Counted from the stretch's first letter, positions 18,319 to 27,648 are shown. The stretch: 64,000 nt of DNA from Mycolicibacterium sp. P9-64 (GCF_008329605.1 NZ_NPKO01000008.1:351463-415462), one strand, 5' to 3'. Notes: generated by a model not told the origin, from the letters alone. Numbers and translations are program-made.

Positions 18319-20609
18319 CGTTCTGGTGACTTGATCTTGTCGAACTCGCCCTCGGACACGTATATAGATGCCTGGTATGCGTTGGTCCATTCGATGTAGG
18401 GAAGGTCGTTGTTGCCACCAACGTTGGACAGATACTCGTCGATCAATTTCTGTGGGGTCTTCGGGTCCAGCACGCCGTTGTGAACGTGCGGCGCCAACTC
18501 GCCCAGGTCGCCTACATGCTGTTGGATCAGGTACTCAGCGACGGGCCGGGTGATCTCACTCGGATCGCGCAAGGACATTGGTGTCACGGTCCCGGGTGTC
18601 GGCTCTTTGCCGACGAACAGGTCTCTCAATGGGTCGCCCGTCATCTTGTCGAAGATCCCGACCACATCCTGGACCCTTGGTATCTCTGAGGCGGCACCGT
18701 GGACGACGTCGTACCACTGGCCCTTCTTTTCCCACGCTTCCGTGGACGCTTCGAATTCACTCTTGCCCATGTCGAGCTGATCGATGTACTGGCCCATGTC
18801 CTGCGCACCACCGAGGCGCCCCGCCGCCTCGAGCAGCTCACCGTCGGGCACACCCGTCTTGCCAAGATCTTGCGAGTAGTCGGCAATGAAGTCCCGCCAC
18901 GTCGCGGTCGCAGCCGTGTTGAAGTTCTTCTCCGCCGTGGGGTCGGAGTCGATTACAGCGAACAAGCCCCGCATGTTGTTGGCGTTCGCCCCGCTGTCGA
19001 GCTTGTCGAAACCCTTGGTGCCGTCGAGGTTCGCGCCAGCCATGTCATCGATGTAGGGCTTGTTCGCCTCGGCGAGAGACTGCACCAGATTGGGGTTGAC
19101 CTCGCCGACGGATTCCCTTCCCCCGTTCATGTTGAGGAGGTCCTGGTACTTCTGGCCGGCGTACGCATCGAAGGCGTGCATGGTTTGGCCAGCCCGTTCG
19201 GAGTGGTCCTTCGCGTCAGGGAACAACTCTCCTGCGGCGGCGCCATTGTCGGCCCAGTCGTGCTGGTAGACGTCCCGGATGAAGTCGTTGTTCGGCGATT
19301 TGCCATCGACACCGGCGAATGCGTCGTGCACGGCGATCGGGTCGTGCGACGACGCCGACAGCAGGTCCTGCAACGTCGGGTCGAGGTTCTGATGGTTCCA
19401 ATCGGTACCCCAGTCAGGGAACGTGTGCCCTTCGGAGTCCTCAAGCAGCTCCCGCGATTCCGCGAGCATGCCCTCGTTCAGGGCGCTGCTGCGTTGAAGT
19501 TCGGGATCGCCGTAGTTGGAGATCGCGGCGATGTCGCGGTACTCGTCGAGGAACTTGTATGGCTTGTTGTAGTCCGGTGGCATGAAGGTCTTCGACCCGT
19601 CGGGGTTGGTGATCCAATCGCCCGTCGGGTTGTTGCGTAGCGGCGCGTCGAAGATGCCCTGGATGCTCTTCGGAAGGTTGTCCTTGCTGCCGGTCGCCGG
19701 AACGTAGCCGTCCTCACCGGGTTTGATCGACGGGTCGACGGTGGTCTTGACGGCGTCGGAACCGACCAGGTGCAGGGCGTTGGACACCGCCTTGGCGTCT
19801 GCCGGCGGTAGCTTGCCCAGCGTCGCCTTGATCTCGGCGGGCGACTTGCCGTCGAGGGAGTGGGACAGGCCGTTCAAGTACGCCATCCGGTCGGGTGGGA
19901 TGGTCAGGTCGCCACGATCCAGCGCCGCCTTCTGCTCCGGGTTCAGCGCCGTCGCTTCCGTCAGCCGTCTCTCCTCCTCGGGAGACAGCTTCCCGTCGGA
20001 TAGCGACTCCCCATCCTCCTGACCATGCTTTGCAGCTCGTTCGATCTCCTTCTTCTTGTCCTCTTCGTCACCCTTGGCGCCGAGCACGCCATCCCCGGTG
20101 CCTTCCTTGACGATTCTCTGGTTCGCCAGCGCCTTGTATTCGGCGTCGAGGGCCCGGATCTCGGCACCGATCTTGCTGAGGTCACCGTTGGACTTGCTGA
20201 CGATGTCGGTGAGCTGGCCCAAGCCCTTCTGCGCGATCGGCAGCAGCATCTGGTCGCGGTTCTTGCCAGGGGGCACGGCCGCGGCGGCATCGACCACCCA
20301 CTGACGCAACGCGTCGAGGTCGCGTCGACCTGCGGCGACGACCTCCGACGACTGGTTGACCTGCGTGCCGAGCCGCTGGTCCAACCCTGCGGTCTTGCCG
20401 ATCACGGCGCCGTGTTCGGTGTTGGCGCTGCCGTAGCCGCTGGCCCCCATGCCGGACCACGTGGAACCCGGCGCGGCCGACTGCACATTGGCCTGCGCGG
20501 TCAGCAGCGGCCCGCTCTGGTCGAACTTGGCGCCTGTTGTGGGAGTGCCTTGGCCGAAGGTGGTGCGTGCATCCGACCACGTCGCAAGGAACCCATCCAG
20601 CACGCTCAC
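18315..20609 (-). CDS. Large WxG-containing protein, probable type VII secretion effector
   Basis: A 764-residue protein of the mycobacterial group often labelled TPR-repeat-region proteins. The N-terminal 170 residues are predicted helical and contain WSG at 51-53 inside a STWSGMGASGYG turn, as in WxG100 and EspB-like type VII substrates. A charged stretch (about 165-205, GDEEDKKKEIERA) leads into a long alpha-helical, aspartate- and asparagine-rich body without signal peptide or membrane segment. There is no toxin motif I can name. GTG at 20609 has AAGGGG six bases upstream. It heads a three-gene set with the lipoprotein and the EspC-like gene. M. tuberculosis has only a small unrelated gene here, so this is accessory content. 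Confidence 0.62.
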   Translation of the reverse strand: MSVLDGFLATWSDARTTFGQGTPTTGAKFDQSGPLLTAQANVQSAAPGSTWSGMGASGYGSANTEHGAVIGKTAGLDQRLGTQVNQSSEVVAAGRRDLDALRQWVVDAAAAVPPGKNRDQMLLPIAQKGLGQLTDIVSKSNGDLSKIGAEIRALDAEYKALANQRIVKEGTGDGVLGAKGDEEDKKKEIERAAKHGQEDGESLSDGKLSPEEERRLTEATALNPEQKAALDRGDLTIPPDRMAYLNGLSHSLDGKSPAEIKATLGKLPPADAKAVSNALHLVGSDAVKTTVDPSIKPGEDGYVPATGSKDNLPKSIQGIFDAPLRNNPTGDWITNPDGSKTFMPPDYNKPYKFLDEYRDIAAISNYGDPELQRSSALNEGMLAESRELLEDSEGHTFPDWGTDWNHQNLDPTLQDLLSASSHDPIAVHDAFAGVDGKSPNNDFIRDVYQHDWADNGAAAGELFPDAKDHSERAGQTMHAFDAYAGQKYQDLLNMNGGRESVGEVNPNLVQSLAEANKPYIDDMAGANLDGTKGFDKLDSGANANNMRGLFAVIDSDPTAEKNFNTAATATWRDFIADYSQDLGKTGVPDGELLEAAGRLGGAQDMGQYIDQLDMGKSEFEASTEAWEKKGQWYDVVHGAASEIPRVQDVVGIFDKMTGDPLRDLFVGKEPTPGTVTPMSLRDPSEITRPVAEYLIQQHVGDLGELAPHVHNGVLDPKTPQKLIDEYLSNVGGNNDLPYIEWTNAYQASIYVSEGEFDKIKSPER

Positions 20610-20685
20610 GCCCACCCCCTTAGCCCGTACCGTCAGCAACCAATCCTAAGTCCGGCGATACCTGCTCTCGGGCACCAATTCTGGG

Positions 20686-22764
20686 CTACTTCCGCGCCCG
20701 ATCGGCCTGCGCCGCGGCGTCGGATGCCGCGCCCCGCATGCCAATCCCTGCGAACGCCTCCGCCACCGAGTCCAGTGCTGCGGCATCACCGGCGGCCAGT
20801 GCGCGCCCGTGATCGAGGGCTAGCCTGCCGACCGTGCAGTCGAGGCTCAGGCGCGCGATGCCGTCGGCCGCGCGGACGTCGCCGAGCCGCACCGCGTCGT
20901 GCAGCGCCCGCAACGCGACCGCCGACTGACCGCCCCGCTCGGCCGCGCGAGCCGCCTCCCGTGCCGCATTGATCGCGCCGTGGCCGTCGCGCCGGGAGGC
21001 ACACGTCCAGGCCTTGGCCAACGACAGCTCGGGGGCGAACAGCATCGACTTCAGTCCGTGCCTGGCCTCGGCCCTGGCCAGCGTGCGGCCCGCCTCCGCG
21101 GTCTGCCCCTTCTGGCCGAGCGCCTGCGCCAACATCATCCAGGCCAGTGGACCCCACGAGTAGCCGGTAGGCGCCAGGGCGGCGGCGGCGCCGCGCAGCA
21201 GCGCGATGGCCTCGTCGAGCTCGCCTCTGGCCATCAGCACGTCGGCCACCAACACCTCGCCGATCGCGCGCCCCGGCTGCTGGCTCTGGGTGAAGTCGAG
21301 CAGTTGCCTGGCCAACGCGTGAGCGTCATCCAACCGGCCGTCCAACAATCGAGCGGTCGTCTGGCCGAACCCGGAGGTGAAGCGCAGCAGGCCGGGATGG
21401 CCCGCCGTCACCGCGCGCTCCGCCAACGAATCGACATCGGCGAACAGGCCCATCCGCGCCGAACTCAGCGCCGCCGCAGCCGACGCCCAGCCGATCGCGG
21501 TGTCGTCGGCGTCCGGTGACGCGAGCACCTCGCTGGCGACCTGCATGGCCCGGCTCGGGCTGCCCGCGTTCATCGCGAACGTCGCCGAGAGGGCGTCGAG
21601 CGTGGTGCGTGCCGTCGGCGTCGTCACCTGGTTGCGGGTGCTCTGCAGGAACGCCGTCGCACGCTCGGGCTCCGAGAGCATCCAGAACTGGTTGGCCGCC
21701 CGTGGCAGCGCCCACGCCATCAACTCCGTCTCCGTCAACGCCGCGGGATCGACGTCGGCCAGCACGGCGTCGGCGTCGCGGCCACGGCCCTGCCACGCCA
21801 GCGCGTAGGCCAACGGCAACCTGGCTGCGAGGCCTCCGTCGGCCAGTGCCGCCCGGCCGAACCGCTCGCTGAGCTGGAGGTCGCCGAGCCGCAACGCCTC
21901 GTCGGCCAACGTCACCAGATCGGTCACGGGCAGTGGGCTATCGCTGTGCAGCGCCAGCACCGCGCGTTTCAGCCGCTCGACGACATTCGTCGAGGCGGGC
22001 AGCTTCTCGACGAGCTCGGTGCGCAGGCGTCGTTCCCGCTCGGGGTCGAGCCGGATCCGTGCCGCGCGCGCGAACACCGGATGGGCTGGCCGCACGTCGT
22101 CGCCGTCGATCACCACCGCACCCGCGGTAGCCGCCGCCGAAACCGCGTCGGCGCCCACCAAATCGCCAAGCACGGCTACGGACAACGGTTCGGAAAGAGC
22201 CACGAACTCCAGCACGGCCGTCGCGGCTGCGGGTAGCCCTGCGACGAACGAACTGACCTGCTCGTCGAGCGCACGCGCGTCGTATCCGGTTGGCGCAACG
22301 TCGATCTGGGCCACCAACTGATCGCGCACCAACGTCGACAACCCGTCCGGCATCGACTCGTCGGCGTCGACCACCAGGATCAACCGTGCCGCACCGCTGA
22401 TCCCGAGCTGGTACACCAGCGCGGCCGAAAGCCGGTCAAGGGCGTGGGCGTCGTCGACCAACAACAACACGCCATCGCCGATGGACTCCCGCGCCGTGCG
22501 CAGCACCGCCGCCGTCTTTCCCGCATCGGCGATCTCGATCAGATCGCCGAACGCGGCGAACGGCACGGCCGACCAGGCGACCGTCCCGGTGACCGTCGCG
22601 GCGCGGTCGAACTCACCGGCGAGTTTCGCGACCGCGGCGCGAGCCAGTGACGTCTTGCCCACCCCGGCAGGCCCGACGAGCAAGGCGCCCGAGCGACTGC
22701 GAACGGCCGCTTCGAGCTGGCCCAGCAACGGTTCCTCCGGCGCGGTGACCCACTCGACAGGCAC
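20686..22764 (-). CDS. STAND-type AAA ATPase (Rv1204c-like)
   Basis: A 692-residue protein with an N-terminal P-loop ATPase of the LuxR/MalT (STAND) type: Walker A GPAGVGKTS at 31-39 and Walker B VLLLVDDAH near 99-107. The remaining 450 residues are alanine/leucine-rich helical repeats of TPR style. Unlike LAL-type regulators it has no C-terminal LuxR helix-turn-helix, so it may signal through protein contacts rather than DNA binding. Its place between the dap genes and the LOG gene corresponds to Rv1204c. GTG at 22764 is divergent from the LOG gene, 99 bp away. Function is not established. Confidence 0.72.
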   Translation of the reverse strand: MPVEWVTAPEEPLLGQLEAAVRSRSGALLVGPAGVGKTSLARAAVAKLAGEFDRAATVTGTVAWSAVPFAAFGDLIEIADAGKTAAVLRTARESIGDGVLLLVDDAHALDRLSAALVYQLGISGAARLILVVDADESMPDGLSTLVRDQLVAQIDVAPTGYDARALDEQVSSFVAGLPAAATAVLEFVALSEPLSVAVLGDLVGADAVSAAATAGAVVIDGDDVRPAHPVFARAARIRLDPERERRLRTELVEKLPASTNVVERLKRAVLALHSDSPLPVTDLVTLADEALRLGDLQLSERFGRAALADGGLAARLPLAYALAWQGRGRDADAVLADVDPAALTETELMAWALPRAANQFWMLSEPERATAFLQSTRNQVTTPTARTTLDALSATFAMNAGSPSRAMQVASEVLASPDADDTAIGWASAAAALSSARMGLFADVDSLAERAVTAGHPGLLRFTSGFGQTTARLLDGRLDDAHALARQLLDFTQSQQPGRAIGEVLVADVLMARGELDEAIALLRGAAAALAPTGYSWGPLAWMMLAQALGQKGQTAEAGRTLARAEARHGLKSMLFAPELSLAKAWTCASRRDGHGAINAAREAARAAERGGQSAVALRALHDAVRLGDVRAADGIARLSLDCTVGRLALDHGRALAAGDAAALDSVAEAFAGIGMRGAASDAAAQADRARK

Positions 22765-22863
22765 CGCCGGATCCTATGGTGCGCCAACGCGGCCGCACCG
22801 ATGAATGCGTCAAATGTCGGCCGTGCCAGAAATCTCGTTGGGGCGATCCCTAAGGTTGGCGGC

Positions 22864-23496
22864 GTGCCAGAAGACGTCGAACTCACCGAAACGAAGGACC
22901 GCCCGTGGGCCGTATGCGTGTATTGCGCGTCGGGGCCCAAGCATCCCGAGTTGATGGCGTTGGCGACCGGTGTCGGTACCGCGATCGCCAACCGCGGCTG
23001 GACCTTGGTGTCGGGCGGTGGCAACGTCTCGGCGATGGGTGCGGTGGCCAGTGCCGCACGAGCACACAACGGCCGCACGATCGGGGTGATTCCAAAGGCC
23101 CTGGTGCACCGTGAGCTCGCCGACGTCGACGCCGACGAGCTGATCGTCACCGACACCATGCGCGAGCGGAAGCAGGTCATGGAGGACCGCGCGGACGCGT
23201 TCATCGTGCTGCCCGGCGGGATCGGCACGCTCGAGGAGTTCTTCGAAGCCTGGACCGCAGGGTATCTCGGCATGCACGACAAGCCGCTGGTGATGCTCGA
23301 CCCGATCGGTCACTACGACGGTTTGTTGGAGTGGCTGCGCGGACTCGCCAAGACGGGCTACGTCGGTGCGAATGCGCTGGACCGGCTCGTCGTGGTCGAC
23401 GACGTCGATGCGGCGTTGGCCGCATGCCTCCCCACTTCTTCCTCCTCGCGTGCGGACCCCACTTCTTCCTCCGCGCGTGCGAACCGCACCGGGTGA
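22864..23496 (+). CDS. LOG-family cytokinin riboside 5'-monophosphate phosphoribohydrolase
   Basis: A 210-residue LOG protein, orthologous to Rv1205. LOG enzymes release free cytokinin base from its riboside 5'-monophosphate; in M. tuberculosis the homologue makes cytokinins that are toxic as aldehydes when proteasome control is lost. The signature MRERKQVMEDRADAFIVLPG and the following GGIGTLEE are intact (residues 99-125), with SGGGNVSAMG near 50-59. GTG 22864 gives the family N-terminus. The last 21 residues are an unusual tail of two nine-residue repeats (PTSSSSRAD, PTSSSARAN) not seen in Rv1205, created by a 27-bp tandem duplication. Confidence 0.86.
   Translation: MPEDVELTETKDRPWAVCVYCASGPKHPELMALATGVGTAIANRGWTLVSGGGNVSAMGAVASAARAHNGRTIGVIPKALVHRELADVDADELIVTDTMRERKQVMEDRADAFIVLPGGIGTLEEFFEAWTAGYLGMHDKPLVMLDPIGHYDGLLEWLRGLAKTGYVGANALDRLVVVDDVDAALAACLPTSSSSRADPTSSSARANRTG
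23431..23484 (+). repeat. 27-bp tandem duplication in the LOG gene tail
   Basis: Two adjacent 27-bp units at 23431-23457 and 23458-23484 differ at two positions. Each encodes a serine-rich nonapeptide and keeps the frame. They add a low-complexity C-terminus to the enzyme. Confidence 0.85.
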
Positions 23497-23539
23497 CGGC
23501 CGTCACCGGCGAACTCCGCGCCAACTAGGGTTGGGCGCC

Positions 23540-25327
23540 ATGAGTGACGAGAAATCGGGGACCCGTAGCAGCGTCGGACTGCTCGACATCGCGCCGCGCC
23601 TGCCCGGTCTGCTGATGGACGCGCCGACCATCCTGCGGGGCGTGATCACCGGATTCGGCGCACGGCCTACGGCCAAGACGTCGATCGGCAAGGTGTTCCA
23701 GGACCGAGCCGCCCGCTACGGCGACAAGGTCTTCATCAAGTTCGGCGACGAGAAGCTGACCTACCGCGAGTCCAACGAGACGGTCAACCGCTACGCCGCG
23801 GTGCTCGCCGCGCGCGGCGTCGGCCACGGTGACGTGGTCGGAGTCATGCTGCGCAACTCGCCACAGTCGGTGTTGCTGATGCTTGCCGTGGTCAAGTGCG
23901 GCGCCGTTGCTGGCATGTTGAACTACCACCAGCGCGGCAAGGTCCTGGCGCACAGCATCGGTCTGCTCGGCGCCAGAGCCGTGGTGGCCGAGACCGATCT
24001 CATCGAGCCGATCGGGGAGAGCGGCGCCGATACCACCGGATTGATGACCGTCGACCAGCTGCAGCAGCTCGCCGCCACCGCGCCGACCACCAACCCGGCC
24101 GCGACGGCCGCAGTGCTGGCCAAGGACAAGGCGTTCTACATCTTCACCTCGGGCACCACCGGGATGCCAAAGGCCAGCGTGATGACGCACTACCGCTGGC
24201 TGCGTGCGCTCGCCGGTTTTGGTGGCCTCGGCATGCGGCTGACCAGCGACGACACCCTATATTGCTGCCTGCCGCTCTACCACAACAACGCGTTGACGGT
24301 CGCGCTGTCGTCGGTGCTCAACTCGGGATCTGCGCTGGCGCTTGGCAAGTCGTTCTCGGCCTCGAAGTTCTGGGACGAAGTCATCAGGTACGACGCGACG
24401 GCCTTCGTCTACATCGGCGAAGTCTGCGCGTACCTGCTCAACCAGCCGCCGAAGGCGACCGATCGCCGTCACCGCGTGCGGGTCATCGCAGGCAACGGGC
24501 TGCGGCCTGCCATCTGGGACGAGTTCACCAACCGGTTCGGCATCCCACGGGTGTGCGAGTTCTACGGCGCCAGCGAGGGCAACACCGCGTTCCTCAACGT
24601 GTTCAACCTGGACAAGACGACGGGAATCTGTCCGTCGCCCATCGCCTTCGTCGAGTACGACGACGAGTCGGGCGAGCCGAAGCGCGACCAGGACGGGCGC
24701 GTGCACAAGGTCAAGACGGGGCAGCCCGGCCTGCTGCTGTCCAAGGTGAGCAGCTTCCAGCCCTTCGACGGCTACACCGACAAGGCCGCCACGGAGAAGA
24801 AGCTCGTCCGCAACGCCTTCAAGGACGGCGACGTCTGGTTCAACACCGGCGACCTGATGCGATCGCAGGGCTTCGGGCACGCCGCCTTCACCGACCGCCT
24901 CGGCGACACGTTCCGGTGGAAGGGCGAGAACGTCGCCACCACCGAGGTCGAGGCCGCGGTGTCGACGGATTCACAGGTCGAAGAGGCGACGGTGTTCGGC
25001 GTCGAGGTGCCCGGCGCGGGTGGACGCGCGGGCATGGTGGCCATCCAGCTCAAGGACGGCCAGGAGTTCGACGGCAAGGCGCTGGCCAGCGCCGCCTACG
25101 GACACCTGCCCGCCTACGCGGTGCCGCTGTTCGTACGGATCGTCGAGACCCTCGCGCATACGTCGACGTTCAAGAGCCAGAAGGTCGATCTGCGCAAGCA
25201 GGGTTTCGACACCGCCGAGACGGGCGACGACCCGCTGTACGTGCTGGCCGGCCGCGACGAGGGCTACGTGCCGTTCTACGACGACTACCCCGCCGAGGTG
25301 TTGGACGGCAAGCGCCCCAAGTCCTGA
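23540..25327 (+). CDS. fadD6: Long-chain acyl-CoA synthetase FadD6
   Basis: A 595-residue ANL enzyme, the length of Rv1206 FadD6, in the very-long-chain/FATP-like group. It activates long-chain fatty acids to acyl-CoA. The P-loop motif FTSGTTGMPKA lies near residues 208-218, YGASEGN and FNTGDL follow, and FRWKGENVATTEVE is the FATP/VLACS signature. The amphipathic N-terminal segment (RLPGLLMDAPTILRG) may bring it to the membrane. ATG at 23540 follows the LOG stop by 43 bp. The order LOG-fadD6-folP2-gpgS is conserved in mycobacteria. Confidence 0.94.
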   Translation: MSDEKSGTRSSVGLLDIAPRLPGLLMDAPTILRGVITGFGARPTAKTSIGKVFQDRAARYGDKVFIKFGDEKLTYRESNETVNRYAAVLAARGVGHGDVVGVMLRNSPQSVLLMLAVVKCGAVAGMLNYHQRGKVLAHSIGLLGARAVVAETDLIEPIGESGADTTGLMTVDQLQQLAATAPTTNPAATAAVLAKDKAFYIFTSGTTGMPKASVMTHYRWLRALAGFGGLGMRLTSDDTLYCCLPLYHNNALTVALSSVLNSGSALALGKSFSASKFWDEVIRYDATAFVYIGEVCAYLLNQPPKATDRRHRVRVIAGNGLRPAIWDEFTNRFGIPRVCEFYGASEGNTAFLNVFNLDKTTGICPSPIAFVEYDDESGEPKRDQDGRVHKVKTGQPGLLLSKVSSFQPFDGYTDKAATEKKLVRNAFKDGDVWFNTGDLMRSQGFGHAAFTDRLGDTFRWKGENVATTEVEAAVSTDSQVEEATVFGVEVPGAGGRAGMVAIQLKDGQEFDGKALASAAYGHLPAYAVPLFVRIVETLAHTSTFKSQKVDLRKQGFDTAETGDDPLYVLAGRDEGYVPFYDDYPAEVLDGKRPKS

Positions 25328-25378
25328 CGACTTCGGCGTGTTTGGTCACGCTCAGCGCGACGGAACACGCCGAAATCG
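25328..25378. repeat. 51-bp palindromic element, copy 1 (terminator-like)
   Basis: TTCGGCGTGTT (25332-25342) and AACACGCCGAA (25364-25374) are perfect inverted arms, extended by CGA/TCG beyond one mismatch, around a core with CACGCTCAGCG. It begins directly at the fadD6 stop codon. A second copy with the same arms and core lies at 46545-46595. It can act as a hairpin terminator for fadD6. Confidence 0.65.
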
Positions 25379-25398
25379 CTGGCCGCTAGCCTGGTGAG

Positions 25399-26274
25399 GT
25401 GCAGTCCACGTTTCTGGGCCGACCCGTGGCGGCCGATCGCGCCTTGATCATGGCGATCGTCAACCGGACGCCGGACTCGTTCTACGACCGCGGCGCGACG
25501 TTCACCGACGACGCGGCAAAGGCGGCCGCGCACCGGGCGGTCGAGGATGGCGCTGACGTGATCGACGTTGGCGGCGTCAAGGCAGGTCCTGGCAGCGACG
25601 TCGGTGCCGACGAGGAGACCCTGCGCGTCGTCCCCTTCATCGAGTGGCTTCGTGGCACCTTCCCCGACCAGCTGATCAGCGTCGATACCTGGCGCGCCGC
25701 GGTGGCCAAACAGGCCTGTGCGGCGGGTGCGGACCTGATCAACGACACCTGGGCAGGCGCCGATCCCGGTCTGCCCGACGTTGCCGCCGAGTTCGAGGCG
25801 GGTCTGGTGTGCTCACATACCGGCGGCGCGACGCCGCGGACCAGGCCGTTTCGCGTCAACTACGGGGTGTCGGAGCGAGGCGTGGTCGACGACGTCATCG
25901 CCGAGGTCACCTCGGCGGCCGAACGGGCGGTCGCTGCGGGGGTCTCTCGGGACGCCATTTTGATCGATCCGACGCACGATTTCGGTAAGAACACTCATCA
26001 CGGTCTTAGTTTGTTGCGTCACGTAAAAGACCTTGTTAACACTGGATGGCCCGTCCTGATGGCCCTCAGCAACAAGGATTTCGTCGGGGAAACTCTGGGT
26101 GTGGGGTTGACCGAACGCCTGGAAGGCACCCTGGCAGCGACGGCACTGGCCGCCGAGGCAGGGGCTGCGATGTTCCGCGTGCACGAGGTCGGTCCCACTC
26201 GCCGCGTACTGGAAATGGTCGCGTCGATCCAAGGGGTGCGTCCACCGACGCGGACCACGAGGGGACTGGCATGA
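25399..26274 (+). CDS. folP2: Dihydropteroate synthase homologue FolP2
   Basis: A 291-residue TIM-barrel protein of the dihydropteroate synthase family, orthologous to Rv1207. The family motifs are partly kept: IMAIVNRTPDSFYDRG (residues 17-32), VIDVGGVKAGPG, ISVDTWR and ILIDPTHDFGKN. The usual GG(E/D)STRP of true synthases is replaced by GGVKAGPG, which agrees with reports that mycobacterial FolP2 lacks synthase activity. Its role may lie in the adjoining GpgS pathway rather than folate. The GTG start is at 25399 and the stop overlaps the gpgS ATG by 4 bp. Confidence 0.9.
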   Translation: MQSTFLGRPVAADRALIMAIVNRTPDSFYDRGATFTDDAAKAAAHRAVEDGADVIDVGGVKAGPGSDVGADEETLRVVPFIEWLRGTFPDQLISVDTWRAAVAKQACAAGADLINDTWAGADPGLPDVAAEFEAGLVCSHTGGATPRTRPFRVNYGVSERGVVDDVIAEVTSAAERAVAAGVSRDAILIDPTHDFGKNTHHGLSLLRHVKDLVNTGWPVLMALSNKDFVGETLGVGLTERLEGTLAATALAAEAGAAMFRVHEVGPTRRVLEMVASIQGVRPPTRTTRGLA

Positions 26275-27221
26275 CACTCACGCCCGACATCGCCGCCGCC
26301 GACGTAGTAGCTGGCCACCGCTGGCTGACCGATCACACGTGGCGCAGGCCCATGTGGACCATTGCCGAACTCCAGGCGGCGAAGGCGGGGCGCACCATCT
26401 CGGTGGTCCTGCCCGCGCTCAACGAGGAGGACACCGTCGGCTCGGTGGTCGAGACCATCACGCCGCTTCTCGGCGGGCTGGTCGACGAGATCGTGGTGCT
26501 GGACTCCGGCTCGACCGACGACACCGAGATCCGTGCGGTCGCCGCAGGCGCCAGGGTGATCAGCCGCGAGGCTGCGCTGCCCGAGGTCGAGCCACAGCCG
26601 GGCAAGGGTGAGGTGCTGTGGCGGTCGCTCGCCGCGACGACCGGCGACCTGGTGGTGTTCGTCGACTCCGATCTCATCGACCCCGACCCGATGTTCGTCC
26701 CCAAGCTGCTGGGCCCGCTGCTGACCACCGACGGCGTGCATCTGGTCAAGGGTTTCTACCGTCGCCCGCTCAAGGTCAGCGGCAGCGAGGATGCCAACGG
26801 CGGAGGTCGCGTCACCGAGCTCGTCGCACGGCCGCTGCTCGCCGCGCTGCGCCCCGAGCTGACGTGTCTGCTGCAGCCGCTGGGCGGCGAGTACGCCGGC
26901 ACCCGCGAACTGCTGACGTCGGTGCCGTTCGCGCCGGCCTACGGCGTCGAGATCGGTCTGCTGATCGACACCTACGACCGGCTGGGTCTCGACGCCATCG
27001 CCCAGGTGAACCTCGGCGTGCGCACGCACCGCAACCGGCCTCTCACCGAGCTCGCCGCGATGAGCAGGCAGGTGATCGCCACGCTGCTGTCGCGGTGCGG
27101 CGTTCCCGATTCCGGCATGGGCCTGACCCAGTTCTTCGCCGATGGCGAGGACTACACCCCCCGCACCTCGACGGTGTCGCTGGCCGACCGGCCGCCGATG
27201 GCCACCCTGCGCCCCAGGTAA
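26271..27221 (+). CDS. gpgS: Glucosyl-3-phosphoglycerate synthase GpgS
   Basis: A 316-residue GT-A glycosyltransferase (GT81), orthologous to Rv1208. It transfers glucose from an NDP-glucose to 3-phosphoglycerate, the first step of methylglucose lipopolysaccharide synthesis. The nucleotide-binding start is SVVLPALNEEDTVGSVVE, then LDSGSTDDT, and the metal-binding DxD-type motif lies in VFVDSDLIDPD. The C-terminal part with FAPAYGVEIGLLIDT and LGVRTHRNRPL matches the family. ATG at 26271 overlaps the folP2 stop (ATGA), so the two are translationally coupled. Confidence 0.95.
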   Translation: MTLTPDIAAADVVAGHRWLTDHTWRRPMWTIAELQAAKAGRTISVVLPALNEEDTVGSVVETITPLLGGLVDEIVVLDSGSTDDTEIRAVAAGARVISREAALPEVEPQPGKGEVLWRSLAATTGDLVVFVDSDLIDPDPMFVPKLLGPLLTTDGVHLVKGFYRRPLKVSGSEDANGGGRVTELVARPLLAALRPELTCLLQPLGGEYAGTRELLTSVPFAPAYGVEIGLLIDTYDRLGLDAIAQVNLGVRTHRNRPLTELAAMSRQVIATLLSRCGVPDSGMGLTQFFADGEDYTPRTSTVSLADRPPMATLRPR

Positions 27222-27267
27222 CTGCCCGAAGCATGTTCCGTCGTCGTCTTGCGGCAGTATCGATGCC

Positions 27268-27648
27268 GTGACCTTGATTCTGCTGTACCTGGTCGTGCTC
27301 ATCCTGGTGGCCACCGTGCTGTTCGGTCTTGGCAGCGTGCTGTTCGGCCGCGGTGAGCGGCTGCCGCCGCTGCCGAGCGGAACCACCGCGACGGTGCTGC
27401 CCGCATCCGGGGTGACCGCGTCGGACGTCGACGCCGTCAAGTTCACCCAGACGCTGCGCGGCTACAAGACCAGCGAAGTCGACTGGGTGCTCGACCGTTT
27501 GGGCCAGGAGCTCGACCTCCTGCGTGGTCAGCTCGACTCGGTGCGTGCCGTGCAGTCCCTCGACGACCGCGACGAAGAGACCGACGGGACCCTCGACGAG
27601 GAGCGCGAGGGCACACACGCGTTGCACGACGAGGAACGGGTCGACTGA
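27268..27648 (+). CDS. Membrane-anchored DivIVA-domain protein (Rv1209-like)
   Basis: A 126-residue protein with one N-terminal transmembrane helix (residues 2-22) and a short DivIVA-type segment: SDVDAVKFTQTLRGYKTSEV followed by VDWVLDRLGQEL. Such segments mark proteins linked to cell poles or the division and elongation machinery. The C-terminus is strongly acidic. GTG 27268 is the only good start. The stop overlaps the tagA ATG, so the genes are coupled, as in the Rv1209-Rv1210 pair. Its function is not characterised. Confidence 0.75.
   Translation: MTLILLYLVVLILVATVLFGLGSVLFGRGERLPPLPSGTTATVLPASGVTASDVDAVKFTQTLRGYKTSEVDWVLDRLGQELDLLRGQLDSVRAVQSLDDRDEETDGTLDEEREGTHALHDEERVD

Noticed and set aside
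25399..26274. Calling FolP2 a functional dihydropteroate synthase
   Set aside because: Key substrate-binding residues of the GG(E/D)STRP motif are replaced, in line with reports that the mycobacterial FolP2 is inactive as a synthase.
26019..27446. 475-codon minus-strand frame opposite folP2 and gpgS
   Set aside because: It lies over two conserved genes, and its composition is typical of antisense GC-rich DNA.
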